A stretch of 64,000 nt of DNA from the NCBI GenBank assembly GCA_902594005.1, contig CACJKN010000001.1, positions 47,083 through 111,082 on the forward strand. Direction: 5' to 3'. Origin of the DNA: an uncultured SAR86 cluster bacterium. GTDB lineage: Bacteria > Pseudomonadota > Gammaproteobacteria > Magnimaribacterales > D2472. Every line of letters starts with the position of its first letter. Within the stretch, counting starts at the first letter, position 1. The notes below the pieces were generated by a model. That model saw only the letters and a program-made list of their open reading frames with translations. It searched no databases and was not told the DNA's origin. Below are positions 38,568-51,851 of this stretch, piece after piece. The position numbers and the translations under genes are program-made.

Positions 38568-39920
38568 TTATTTTTTTTCCTTTGACCAGTTTTCTTTGTT
38601 TATTTGTTTGCTTCTGCCAACTCCTAAAGCATTATCAGGTATGTCCTTGGTGATTGTTGATCCTGCTCCCACATATGCATTTTTACCAATATTGATTGGC
38701 GCAACCAGTGATGAGTTTGTTCCTACAAATGAGCCTTCGCCTATTTTGGTTTTATGTTTGTCTTTTCCATCATAATTGCAAGTAATGGTTCCTGCACCAA
38801 TATTCACACTATCGCCAATTTCTGCATCACCTAAGTAAGAAAAATGATTAGCTTTTGAGGACTTACCAATTGTTGTTTTTTTTGTCTCAACAAAGTTTCC
38901 AATTTTTGCTCCATTTTCTATGGTGCTGCCTTCTCGCAATCTGGCGTATGGGCCAATTAAGCAGTCCTTCCCAATATTGGATGAGACTATATGTGAAAAA
39001 GGTAAAATTTTTGTGTCGTTATTGATTTTTGTATCACATATAACAGTGTTTGCACCAATTTCAACATTGTCTCCTAATTCAATATTACCCTCGAAAATAA
39101 CGTTTACATCTATAGTGCAATCAGCACCAACTTTTACATTGCCGCGAATGTCAACTCTTGTTTTATCAACTAATGTTGCGCCTGCATTTAATAGATCATC
39201 AGCGTTCATGTTTCTTAAAACTCTCTCAAGCTCCTCCTGCTCAAAGCGGTTGTTGGCTCCCTTTGTCTCGTTATTAGGGGAGTCTAGTGCATTAATTTTA
39301 AACCCTTTTTCACTTGCAATGCTAATTAAGTCAGTTAAGTAATACTCTTTAGCTGCATTTTTATTATCGATTAAGGGAATAAGCTCTTTCAGAGCCTTTC
39401 CTGAAGCAACTAATATGCCTGTGAAAATCTCATTTATTCCTTTTTGTGAATCTGTGGCATCTTTTTCCTCAACAATTCCAGTTACATAGCTATTAGAGCC
39501 TTTAATAACCCTTCCATAGCCTGTAGGATTTTTTAGGAGAGTGGTTAAAATTGTTATATCGCCCTCATTAGCACACAGGCTGTCTAACGTGGAAGTTTTT
39601 ATTAAAGGAACATCTCCGTATAAAATTAAAACTTTCTCAGTATCAGTTATTTCATTAATTACTGTTTTTACTGCATCAGCTGTTCCGATTTGCTTTTTTT
39701 GTAAGAAAGTTTGCGCCTTTAATGATAGGCGTGATATCTCTTTTTCAACATCGTCCTTATTAAACCCAACTACAACAGATATTTTGTCAGAAACTTTGTT
39801 TGCTTTGATAAGCAAGTGTTGGAGCATTGTTTTGCCAGCAAGTTTTTGTAACACCTTGGCTTTCTGTGAAAGCATCCTGGTGCCTTTACCGCCGGCTAAT
39901 ATAATTGTGTGAATATTCAA
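38568..39920 (-). CDS. glmU: Bifunctional UDP-GlcNAc pyrophosphorylase/GlcN-1-P acetyltransferase
   Basis: IILAGGKGTRML; left-handed beta-helix hexapeptides; AGTITCNYDGKDKHKTKIG. Confidence 0.97.
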   Translation of the reverse strand: MNIHTIILAGGKGTRMLSQKAKVLQKLAGKTMLQHLLIKANKVSDKISVVVGFNKDDVEKEISRLSLKAQTFLQKKQIGTADAVKTVINEITDTEKVLILYGDVPLIKTSTLDSLCANEGDITILTTLLKNPTGYGRVIKGSNSYVTGIVEEKDATDSQKGINEIFTGILVASGKALKELIPLIDNKNAAKEYYLTDLISIASEKGFKINALDSPNNETKGANNRFEQEELERVLRNMNADDLLNAGATLVDKTRVDIRGNVKVGADCTIDVNVIFEGNIELGDNVEIGANTVICDTKINNDTKILPFSHIVSSNIGKDCLIGPYARLREGSTIENGAKIGNFVETKKTTIGKSSKANHFSYLGDAEIGDSVNIGAGTITCNYDGKDKHKTKIGEGSFVGTNSSLVAPINIGKNAYVGAGSTITKDIPDNALGVGRSKQINKENWSKEKK

Positions 39921-39943
39921 TTTAATAGGTCTTTTAACCTATG

Positions 39944-40356
39944 CTAAATCTTTTTACGAAGTTTTTGAATAGTTTTGAGTCTTGCTGCCGCCTCTGCTAG
40001 TTGAGAAGCAGCTTTTGCAAAATCAACGTTATCTTTGTTGTCAGCTAAATCTTTTTCTGCTTGCTCTTTTGCAGCAATAGCTTTTGCTTCATCCATACTA
40101 TCAGCTCTTTCAGCTACATCTGATAAAACTGTTACAACATCTGGTTGGACTTCTATGAATCCTCCGCTGCAAAAGAAAGTTTCTTCTTTATCTTCATTAC
40201 AAACTCTAACTGGGCCAGGCATTAAGCCTGTTAAAAGAGGTGAGTGGCCTGGAGCAATTCCTATCTCGCCAAGCGATCCAGTTGCATAAAGCATATCAGC
40301 CGTGCCTGAAAATATTTCCTCGTTTGATGAAACGATACTTACTTTAAATTCACTCA

Positions 40357-40357
<1 letters not shown>
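39944..40357 (-). CDS. atpC: F0F1 ATP synthase subunit epsilon
   Basis: Operon position; GEIGIAPGHSPLLTGL. Confidence 0.96.
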
Positions 40358-42611
<2,254 letters not shown>

Positions 42612-42614
42612 CTT

Positions 42615-44159
42615 TTAATATGTTTGTGTTTTCTTAAAGTCTTCGACTAATTCCTTAAACTGGTTTTCAATATCGTCATCCCAATCTCCGGTATCATTAA
42701 TTTGCTTTTTTAAATCAGATTTTTCTGATTCAAAGTAAGCTAATAAAGCTGACTCAAAGTCACCCACTTTATCTATATCTACATCTTTCATATACCCTTT
42801 ATCAGCTGCATACAAGCTCATAGCTTGATCAGCAACACTCATTGGAGAATATTGTTTTTGTTTTAGAAGCTCTGTAATTCGTTTACCGTGTTCTAATTGT
42901 TCTTTTGTTGCGTCATCTAGATCAGAAGCAAACTGTGAGAATGCTGCAAGCTCTCTGTATTGAGCAAGATCTGTTCTAATTCCACCACTAAGCTTTTTAA
43001 TTATCTTGGTTTGTGCAGCTCCACCAACTCTTGATACAGAAAGTCCTGGATCAATAGCTGGCCTGATGCCTGAATTAAAAAGATCTGTTTCTAGAAATAT
43101 CTGCCCGTCAGTAATTGAAATTACATTTGTTGGAACAAAAGCAGATACATCTCCGGCTTGCGTTTCAATAATCGGTAAGGCTGTCAAAGATCCTGTTTTA
43201 CCCTTTACCTTTCCTTCTGTAATTTTTTCTACATATTCCGCGTTTACTCTAGCTGCTCTCTCTAAAAGCCTAGAGTGAAGATAAAAAACATCTCCAGGGA
43301 AAGCTTCTCTTCCTGGAGGCCTTCTGAGTAATAGTGATATCTCTCTATAAGCAACTGCTTGTTTTGATAAATCATCGTAAACAATTAATGCATCCTGCCC
43401 TGTGTCTCTAAAATACTCTCCCATTGCACAACCTGAATATGCTGAGAGGTATTGCATCGCAGCTGGATCAGCTGCGGCCGCTGAAACAACAATTGTGTGC
43501 TCCATTGCCCCATACTCTTCGAGTTTTGCTACGACGTTAGCTATTGTCGATTGTTTTTGGCCAATAGCCACATAAATACATTTAATTCCTGTGCCTTTTT
43601 GATTAATTATTGCATCGATTGCTACAGCTGTTTTTCCGGTTTGTCTGTCACCAATAATGAGCTCTCTTTGACCTCTTCCTATTGGAACCATTGCATCAAT
43701 TGATTTAAGTCCAATTTGTACTGGCTGATCAACTGATTGCCTAGCTATAACCCCTGGTGCAACTACTTCAATGGGGGCAGTTTGTTTTGTTTTGAGCTCG
43801 CCTTTTCCATCGATTGGGTTTCCTAAAGCATCAACAACTCGCCCAAGCATTTCCTCGCCGACAGGAACCTCTAAGATCTTTCCTGTACAGGTAACTTTTT
43901 GCCCTTCGCTTAGCCCAAGGTAGTCACCAAGGACAACAACACCAACAGAGTCTTGCTCTAGGTTAAGTGCGAGTCCAAAAACTCCATTTTCAAACTCTAC
44001 AAGCTCACCATACATAACATCGCCCATTCCGTGTATTCTGATAATTCCATCAGAAACATTGACGATTGTTCCTTCGTTTTTGGTTTCAGCTTTTAGATCA
44101 AGCCCTGAAATTTTGTCCTTGAGAACACTTGAAATTTCAGATGGGTTTAGTCCGCTCAT
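42615..44159 (-). CDS. atpA: F0F1 ATP synthase subunit alpha
   Basis: [23 protein letters not shown]. Confidence 0.98.
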   Translation of the reverse strand: MSGLNPSEISSVLKDKISGLDLKAETKNEGTIVNVSDGIIRIHGMGDVMYGELVEFENGVFGLALNLEQDSVGVVVLGDYLGLSEGQKVTCTGKILEVPVGEEMLGRVVDALGNPIDGKGELKTKQTAPIEVVAPGVIARQSVDQPVQIGLKSIDAMVPIGRGQRELIIGDRQTGKTAVAIDAIINQKGTGIKCIYVAIGQKQSTIANVVAKLEEYGAMEHTIVVSAAAADPAAMQYLSAYSGCAMGEYFRDTGQDALIVYDDLSKQAVAYREISLLLRRPPGREAFPGDVFYLHSRLLERAARVNAEYVEKITEGKVKGKTGSLTALPIIETQAGDVSAFVPTNVISITDGQIFLETDLFNSGIRPAIDPGLSVSRVGGAAQTKIIKKLSGGIRTDLAQYRELAAFSQFASDLDDATKEQLEHGKRITELLKQKQYSPMSVADQAMSLYAADKGYMKDVDIDKVGDFESALLAYFESEKSDLKKQINDTGDWDDDIENQFKELVEDFKKTQTY

Positions 44160-44168
44160 ATTTTCACC

Positions 44169-44702
44169 TTATATGTTTAATTGATTAATTAATTTTTTGA
44201 TTCTTCCTTTTATGGATAAGTCCAGCACCTCGTCTCCGATCTTTACAACAAACCCTGCTTTTAAATCTGAATCATTTGTAAAGGATATGGTTGAGCCGTC
44301 TCCATGTTTTTCTTGTAATTTATTAAGGATAATTTCCTTTGTTGCGTCTGAGACATTGTTGGGAGTTGCAACCTCTATAACTTTGCTTTCATTGTGTTTG
44401 AGCATTAAATCCTCATAAATCTCAGCAACAGCTGCAAGTAAGTTTAGTCTGTCATTCTCTCCAAGAATATCTAACAAGTTTTCAGTAAGTTTAACTGGTT
44501 GGTTGGAGAATAAACCTTTTAGAGTTGATACAACTACTGATTTTTCTTCTGGGCTTTCAATAAGTTTATTGATACTTGAATCTGAACAAGCCTCAGAAAG
44601 AACTTTTAAATCACCAAACATCTCTTTTATTTGACCCTCTTCCACTGCTGCAAGAAATGCTGCTTTTGCATAAGGTCTTGCTTGTGGCTTTAGGTCGTAC
44701 AT
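44169..44702 (-). CDS. atpH: F0F1 ATP synthase subunit delta
   Basis: Operon position; ARPYAKAAF. Confidence 0.95.
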   Translation of the reverse strand: MYDLKPQARPYAKAAFLAAVEEGQIKEMFGDLKVLSEACSDSSINKLIESPEEKSVVVSTLKGLFSNQPVKLTENLLDILGENDRLNLLAAVAEIYEDLMLKHNESKVIEVATPNNVSDATKEIILNKLQEKHGDGSTISFTNDSDLKAGFVVKIGDEVLDLSIKGRIKKLINQLNI

Positions 44703-45173
44703 TTAAATTTCCTCGGCTGCTTTTTTAATAATGTTTTCGTGTTTTTTCTCATCGATTTCTTCATCGATTATTTTTGATGCAGTCTCGACCACGATAGAAG
44801 AAAGTTGTTGTTTTAGTTCTTCTCGTGTTTTGTTTGCTTCATTTTCAAGCTTTTTGGAGCCTGATTCAATAATCTTTTCAGCCTCAGCCTCAGCTTTTAC
44901 TTTGGCATCGTTTAAGATTTGTGAAGATCTTTTATTGGCTTTTTCGACAATATTTGCAGCTTCTTCTTTGGCTTCTTTTAACTCTTTTTCATAGGTTAGT
45001 TTAGCTTCCTCGAGGGAGTCGTCAGCCTGCTTTGCAGCTTCAAGACCTGCGGCCATTTTATTTTCCCTCTCCTCCATAGTAGAAAGAATTGGGGGCCAGA
45101 TATATTTGTAACAAATGTAAACAAACACTGCAAAAATCAATGCTTGTGAAATTAATGTAGCGTTTATATTCAT
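44703..45173 (-). CDS. atpF: F0F1 ATP synthase subunit b
   Basis: Operon position; N-terminal TM then coiled coil. Confidence 0.96.
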   Translation of the reverse strand: MNINATLISQALIFAVFVYICYKYIWPPILSTMEERENKMAAGLEAAKQADDSLEEAKLTYEKELKEAKEEAANIVEKANKRSSQILNDAKVKAEAEAEKIIESGSKKLENEANKTREELKQQLSSIVVETASKIIDEEIDEKKHENIIKKAAEEI

Positions 45174-45179
45174 TTGTGA

Positions 45180-45419
<240 letters not shown>

Positions 45420-45439
45420 TTAAAATATAAATTATAAAC

Positions 45440-46333
<894 letters not shown>

Positions 46334-46369
46334 TTATAGAAAGATAATTGTTATGAAACAAGGATAATT

Positions 46370-47206
46370 CTAAAGTTTAAGAAGTTTTTGAATTATAGTC
46401 TCCAACTCATCTGGTGAATGGTAAAAAATTGATACTTTGCCGGCGCTGGTTGTTTTTGTTTCTATTTCTGTTTTGTGCCCAAAATTTCCACTAATTTCAT
46501 CTTCTATGTTTAGTGTGTCTCTATCTTTTTCTTTTGTTTTTGTTGTTTTTTTAGCTGGTTTTAGTAATGCCTCAGCTTGTCTCACGGTGAGTTTTTTTTG
46601 CGAAATTACTTCTGCTAGTTGCTCTGATTTTGTGGTCTCTAAGCCTGACAGAATTTTTGCATGTCCTTTCTCTAAAAATCCTTGAGAAATCATATCTAAT
46701 ATTTTTGATGACAAAGAAAGTATTCTCATAGAGTTTGCTATTGTGCTTCTTGCTTTGCCGGTTGCTTTAGCGATTTCGTCTTGTGTTAATTCAAACTCTC
46801 TTTTCAATCGGTCATAACCTCTGGCTTCTTCAACTGGGTTTAGGTCTTCTCTCTGCAGGTTTTCAATAAGCGCAGCTTCAAGGGCTTCTTGGTCTTCTTT
46901 TTGGTTAACAAGAGAAGGAATTGTTTTTAGGCCTGCAATTTTTGAGGCTCTGACTCTCCTCTCTCCAGCTATGACTTCAAACTTACCAAGTCCAACCTCT
47001 CGAACCAAGATTGGAGATAAAACCCCATGTTTTTTGATTGAGTCAGCAAGTTCTTGGATTTTCACATCATCAAACTCTTGTCGTGGCTGATACCTTCCAG
47101 CTGTTATTTTTTCTAGGTCGATTTCTTTTGTTGTTGTAGTAAGTTTTTGATCGCCTAAGAGGGCGTCAAGTCCGCGGTTTAAGGATTTGTTGTCACTCAT
47201 TTTCAA
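46370..47206 (-). CDS. parB: Chromosome partitioning protein ParB
   Basis: GRYQPRQEFDD, VIAGERRVRASKIAGL, ENLQREDLNPVEEA. Confidence 0.97.
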   Translation of the reverse strand: MKMSDNKSLNRGLDALLGDQKLTTTTKEIDLEKITAGRYQPRQEFDDVKIQELADSIKKHGVLSPILVREVGLGKFEVIAGERRVRASKIAGLKTIPSLVNQKEDQEALEAALIENLQREDLNPVEEARGYDRLKREFELTQDEIAKATGKARSTIANSMRILSLSSKILDMISQGFLEKGHAKILSGLETTKSEQLAEVISQKKLTVRQAEALLKPAKKTTKTKEKDRDTLNIEDEISGNFGHKTEIETKTTSAGKVSIFYHSPDELETIIQKLLKL

Positions 47207-47954
47207 CTCTTCTTATAAGCTCACCGGCCAGAGCTAGGTAAGCCATTGCACCAAAAGAATCTGCTTTGTGTTGTAGCGCAGAAATTCCGAAGCTTGGGGC
47301 TTCAGCAAGTTTAACATTTCTTGGTATTAGTGTATTAAATAAAACTTTCTCGAAATGTGTCTCAAGCTCTCGCGAAACCTCTTTTGCTAAGTTGTTTCTC
47401 ATATCCACCATTGTTCTAATAATACCAATCACCCTGTTGTTGGTGTTGGTTTTGGATGATAGTGCGTTTATGGTATTAATTAGGTCAGTTAGCCCCTCAA
47501 GTGAATAATACTCACACTGTAATGGTATTAGCGTTCCTGCTGATGAAAGCAAGGCTTCTGTCGTTAGTTGGTTTAAGGTTGGTGGGGTATCAATTATTGT
47601 ATAGTCATATGTGTTTTGGACTTCGTTAAGTTGTGACGCGAGAAAGCCTTGTTTGTGGTTATCTCTTATATCAACATCAAGCGCAATTAGCTCCTGTCCC
47701 CCGGGGACAATTGAATACCCGTCTCTGCTTTCTTTGATTACATCTTTGATGCTTTTCCCCTCGAAATAGGTTGCATAAAGGGTGTCTGTCTTGTTTTTGG
47801 TAACCCCTGCTGCGGATGTGGCGTTTCCTTGTGGGTCCATATCGATCAAGAGGGTTTTTCTGCCGGTTGCTGCTAAGCTTGCAGCTAGGTTTACAGCTGT
47901 TGTTGTTTTTCCTACGCCTCCTTTTTGGTTTGCAATGGCAAGGGTTTTATTCAT
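47193..47954 (-). CDS. parA: Chromosome partitioning ATPase ParA
   Basis: AIANQKGGVGKTTTAVNLAASLA; TLLIDMDPQGNAT. Confidence 0.98.
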   Translation of the reverse strand: MNKTLAIANQKGGVGKTTTAVNLAASLAATGRKTLLIDMDPQGNATSAAGVTKNKTDTLYATYFEGKSIKDVIKESRDGYSIVPGGQELIALDVDIRDNHKQGFLASQLNEVQNTYDYTIIDTPPTLNQLTTEALLSSAGTLIPLQCEYYSLEGLTDLINTINALSSKTNTNNRVIGIIRTMVDMRNNLAKEVSRELETHFEKVLFNTLIPRNVKLAEAPSFGISALQHKADSFGAMAYLALAGELIRRVENE

Positions 47955-48510
47955 TTTGTATTTTTAGTATGTGTTTTTCTTTTTCGTTTTCTATTTTTAT
48001 TATTTCATAGTTTTCTTTTGATATGTTGGCTTCTGCGATCTCTTTGTTGATGGTTTTAAGCTTTCCTTTTAATAGCATTAAGGTAAAAGGCTTTTCTAAA
48101 AAACTATTAGCTATATCTATTGTTTTTTTTGTAGAGGCAAACGCTTTGGTGACAACACAATCTACTTTTTTATTTATTTTTGTTTTTTTGTTGGCGCTTC
48201 CTATAGTTGTTGCGTTTTCTATTTCGAGCAGCTTAATTGTTTTTTTTAGATGATAGTTTTTTTTGTTGTTTTTTTCAGATAAATATATGTTTTTATTTTC
48301 GTTAAAAATTGCAAGAGGTATGCCGGGGAGTCCGCTCCCTGTTCCTATATCTAAAATGTTTTTATGTTGTTTTAGGTGTTTTGTAAGAGCAGTCGCTTCT
48401 TCGATTGCCTCGTCTATTATTTTCTCTGTGTTTTTTCTTGATATTAGATTGTGCTTGCTGTTGAACTTAATTGTTTCTTCTTTAAAGAGCTCTATTTTGT
48501 CGTTATGTGA
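47947..48510 (-). CDS. rsmG: 16S rRNA (guanine(527)-N(7))-methyltransferase
   Basis: LDIGTGSGLPGIPLAIFN; position between mnmG and parA; start set at MSHNDKIELF. Confidence 0.95.
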   Translation of the reverse strand, partial: SHNDKIELFKEETIKFNSKHNLISRKNTEKIIDEAIEEATALTKHLKQHKNILDIGTGSGLPGIPLAIFNENKNIYLSEKNNKKNYHLKKTIKLLEIENATTIGSANKKTKINKKVDCVVTKAFASTKKTIDIANSFLEKPFTLMLLKGKLKTINKEIAEANISKENYEIIKIENEKEKHILKIQNE

Positions 48511-50323
48511 CATCACTATTTCTATTTTTGGCAATTGCCACAGTAATTAAGCTTATTGCAGCCGGTGTTATTCCCTCTATTCTGGAGGCGTCGCCGATTG
48601 TTTTTGGCCTGCTTGCAGAGAGTTTTTCTTTTACTTCGGCTGATAGCCCCTCTATCTCTACGAAATTTATTGTCTCGGGTATAAGTTTTTTTAGATTTTT
48701 TTCGTTCCTTTTAATTTCTCGTAGTTGTTTCTTTATATAGCCTTCGTACTTACACTCGTTCGCAAGTCGCTCGAGGTTTTCTTGGTCTTTAGTTTTTATT
48801 AGTTTGGCAACTTTTTTTAAGTCTGGGTTTGGTTTTTTTAAAAAGTCTTTTAGTTGTTGTTTTTTGTTTTCCGTTTGTATTGTTTTTAATTCGTTAAGCT
48901 TTTTGAAGTTTTTATATGCTTCTTCCTGCTCTGAATATCTATTATATTGCGCGCTTTCGACAAACCCTTTTTTGTAAAATTTCTCTATAAGTCTCTGTTC
49001 AGCGTTATCCTGTGAAAACATTAGTCTATGTTCCGCTCTACTAGTAAACATCCTGTATGGTTCTGTCACGCCAAGGTTTGTAAGGTCGTCTATTAGTACG
49101 CCTATATAGCCATCATGTCTTTCCAGTATAAGGCTTTCCTCGTTGCATATTTTTAGGCTTGCATTCACCCCAGCCATTAGGCCTTGCGCAGCTGCTTCCT
49201 CGTATCCTGTGGTTCCGTTTATTTGGCCTGCTAAGTACAGATTCTCAACATCTATAAGCTCGAGCGTTTTGTTAAGAGCTCTCGGATCTACAAAATCATA
49301 CTCTACGGCATAGCCGTATTCCGTTATTTCAGCAGCCTCCATGCCTTTTATTGTTTGTATAAATCTTTTTTGGTTTTCTTCGGGGAGGCTTGTTGATATT
49401 CCGTTCGGGTAAATAAGATCTACATCAACCCCTTCTGGCTCAATGAAGATTTGATGGCTTTCTTTTAGTGGAAATTTATGGATTTTATCCTCTATTGACG
49501 GACAATATCTTGGTCCTATACCGACTATGTTTCCAGAATACATAGCAGATTTTTTGATATTGTCTGAGATTTCTTTATGCGTCTCGGGGTTGGTTCTTGT
49601 TATATAGCAACTTATCTGCTTTATGTGTTTGTTGTTTTTGCCTTTTTTTGACATCCATGGTGTTGGTTCCTCGCCCGGCTGCTCATCCATGCTTTCCAAA
49701 TCAAGCGATGTTAGCTTTATTCTTGCTGGGGTTCCTGTTTTTAGTCTCCCCATGGGTAGTTTTAAAGAATAAAGTTTGTTGGCCAGCTTTACTGAAGCTT
49801 TATCACCGACTCTACCTCCTTCGGTTTTTTTGTCGCCTTTATACATTACCCCTTTTAAGAAAGTTCCAGTGGTTAAAATTATCGCCTTACCATTTATTCT
49901 TTTTCCGCTATTTAGTAGGACAGCTTCTGCTTTGCCGTTGTTTATTTCAATATCCTCAACCTCTGCTTCTATGACTTCAATATCAGTCCCTTTTATTATT
50001 TTTTGAACAGCCTCTTTATATTTGTCTCTGTCGCACTGAACTCTTAGTGATCGAACAGTTTGCCCTTTTCTTGTGTTTAAAGTCCTGTACTGGATTCCAG
50101 AAGCGTCGGTTGCTTCTGCCATAATGCCGCCAGCTGCATCAATTTCTTTAACAAGATGTGTTTTTCCTAAGCCTCCAATTGCGGGATTACAAGACATCTG
50201 ACCTATGGATCTTTCTGATATGCTAATCAGGCAAGTTTTAAGTTTTTTTCTTTGCGCAGCGTGGGCGGCTTCACATCCTGCATGTCCTCCGCCAATAACA
50301 ATTACGTCATATTTATTATTCAT
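48503..50323 (-). CDS. mnmG: tRNA uridine-5-carboxymethylaminomethyl modification enzyme MnmG
   Basis: YDVIVIGGGHAGCEAAHAA; SCNPAIGGLGKTHLVKEIDAAGG. Confidence 0.98.
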   Translation of the reverse strand: MNNKYDVIVIGGGHAGCEAAHAAQRKKLKTCLISISERSIGQMSCNPAIGGLGKTHLVKEIDAAGGIMAEATDASGIQYRTLNTRKGQTVRSLRVQCDRDKYKEAVQKIIKGTDIEVIEAEVEDIEINNGKAEAVLLNSGKRINGKAIILTTGTFLKGVMYKGDKKTEGGRVGDKASVKLANKLYSLKLPMGRLKTGTPARIKLTSLDLESMDEQPGEEPTPWMSKKGKNNKHIKQISCYITRTNPETHKEISDNIKKSAMYSGNIVGIGPRYCPSIEDKIHKFPLKESHQIFIEPEGVDVDLIYPNGISTSLPEENQKRFIQTIKGMEAAEITEYGYAVEYDFVDPRALNKTLELIDVENLYLAGQINGTTGYEEAAAQGLMAGVNASLKICNEESLILERHDGYIGVLIDDLTNLGVTEPYRMFTSRAEHRLMFSQDNAEQRLIEKFYKKGFVESAQYNRYSEQEEAYKNFKKLNELKTIQTENKKQQLKDFLKKPNPDLKKVAKLIKTKDQENLERLANECKYEGYIKKQLREIKRNEKNLKKLIPETINFVEIEGLSAEVKEKLSASRPKTIGDASRIEGITPAAISLITVAIAKNRNSDVT

Positions 50324-50531
50324 AATAATATTAATTATATATATTTATTGTTGTTATTATTAGGCATACAAAAAACTGTTGATAAGCCATCAAAAGCTAT
50401 TTAAATAAGGGCTTTGTGGCTTCTAATAAGCATGTGTAGAAACCCTTAATTTAGAAGAAACAAAGTGGTTGAAATCTTGTGCATAAAAAACAACACCAAA
50501 AACAACTAACAATTTATCAACAAACAATTAA
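50324..50531. other. Candidate replication origin (oriC-like intergenic region)
   Basis: AT-rich tract ataataatattaattatatatatttattg; TTATGCACA (50478-50486, minus), TTATCAACA at 50377-50385 (minus) and 50514-50522 (plus); strand-composition switch across it. Confidence 0.55.
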
Positions 50532-51851
50532 CTACTTTCCAATACAAAAACTAGAAAAAATTTCACCCAAAAGCTCATCACTCGTTTTTATACCAACGAC
50601 CTCAGCTAACAAATCTCTGCAAGCTTTTAAGTTTTCAGCAACAACATCAAGTGATTCGTTTGCTTTAATCGAAGATGATATAAGGTCTAATCTAGAGGAA
50701 ACTTCAGAAAAAATATTCACATGTCTTTCCCTGACCAAATAAGTAAGATCTTTTTCACTTTTACCAACCGACAACCTCTCATCTAAAGTTTTACGCAGGG
50801 CGCCCAAGCCATCCATTTCTTTTGCTGACACAAATAAATCAAACCCCGACGGCCTTTTATCTGACACATCTATCTTGTTATAAATCAAAAGGTGCTCTTG
50901 TTCATCAAGCAGCTCTTTAAAAAAAGAAACAGAACCTCTAGTTTCTTCATCAAAAACAAGAATTACCAAATCAGATTTTTTTATTTCACCAAAACTAATG
51001 TTAATACCAGCACCCTCTATAAGGTCATCGGTGTTTCTGACACCAGCACTATCGCCCAGGGTTAACACTATATTTTGGAGAACAAGCTCTGAATCTATAA
51101 GATCTCTTGTGGTGCCAGCTATCGAAGATACGATTGACCTGTCCCTGCTCAACAAAGCGTTAAACAAAGAGGATTTCCCAGAATTGGGTGGACCAGCAAT
51201 CAAAACTCGCGGCTTGTTAAGACCGTCCTTCGTTGAAGAGCAGGCGCCCGCAAAGCTTGAAAACTCAACTGAAAGGCGGGACACATCACTCCCAAGCTCT
51301 TCTAGGTTTTGAACAAAGACCTCGTCTTCATCGGTAAAATCAATTTCACCCTCAACCAAAACTCGAAGAGCATCTAACCGCCCAGAAAAATCAAAAACCT
51401 TGCTTTCAAAGTCACCACGAAGAACCAAGGAAACCTTCGACGCCTCTTCTTTGGAAGAAGCTGAAATTAGATCACTAACAGCTTCGGCCTGACTCAAGGA
51501 CATTTTATTGTTTAAGAAAGCCCTCTTCGAAAACTCACCCGGCTCAGCTTCCTCAAAACCAACACCATCAAAGGCTTCTACAACCTTACTCATTACCGCA
51601 AGACCTCCGTGAGCGTAAACCTCAAAACTATCCTCACCAGTAAAGCTTTTAGGCCCTTTAAAAAAAACAACCGCTACTGAATCAACAAAATCTCCCTTGC
51701 TCAGCATTTCAGTTTTATAAAAATAGCGCGGCTCAACAAGTTGTGAGTTAAAGAGCTCAGGGAGAGCGTCAAGACAACCTTTTCCCGAAACCCTGAAAAC
51801 ACAAATTGCGGATTGCGCCGGTGGCGTGGCAAGCGCGTAAATTACAGACAT
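50532..51851 (-). CDS. mnmE: tRNA modification GTPase MnmE
   Basis: IYALATPPAQSAICVFRVSG; AGPPNSGKSSLFNALL; C-terminal FCIGK. Confidence 0.98.
   Translation of the reverse strand: MSVIYALATPPAQSAICVFRVSGKGCLDALPELFNSQLVEPRYFYKTEMLSKGDFVDSVAVVFFKGPKSFTGEDSFEVYAHGGLAVMSKVVEAFDGVGFEEAEPGEFSKRAFLNNKMSLSQAEAVSDLISASSKEEASKVSLVLRGDFESKVFDFSGRLDALRVLVEGEIDFTDEDEVFVQNLEELGSDVSRLSVEFSSFAGACSSTKDGLNKPRVLIAGPPNSGKSSLFNALLSRDRSIVSSIAGTTRDLIDSELVLQNIVLTLGDSAGVRNTDDLIEGAGINISFGEIKKSDLVILVFDEETRGSVSFFKELLDEQEHLLIYNKIDVSDKRPSGFDLFVSAKEMDGLGALRKTLDERLSVGKSEKDLTYLVRERHVNIFSEVSSRLDLISSSIKANESLDVVAENLKACRDLLAEVVGIKTSDELLGEIFSSFCIGK

Noticed and set aside
49597-49974. 125-aa plus-strand ORF and other long antisense ORFs in mnmG, atp genes, glmU
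   Set aside because: Antisense to well-recognised core genes; low-complexity L/F/C-rich translations typical of antisense reading
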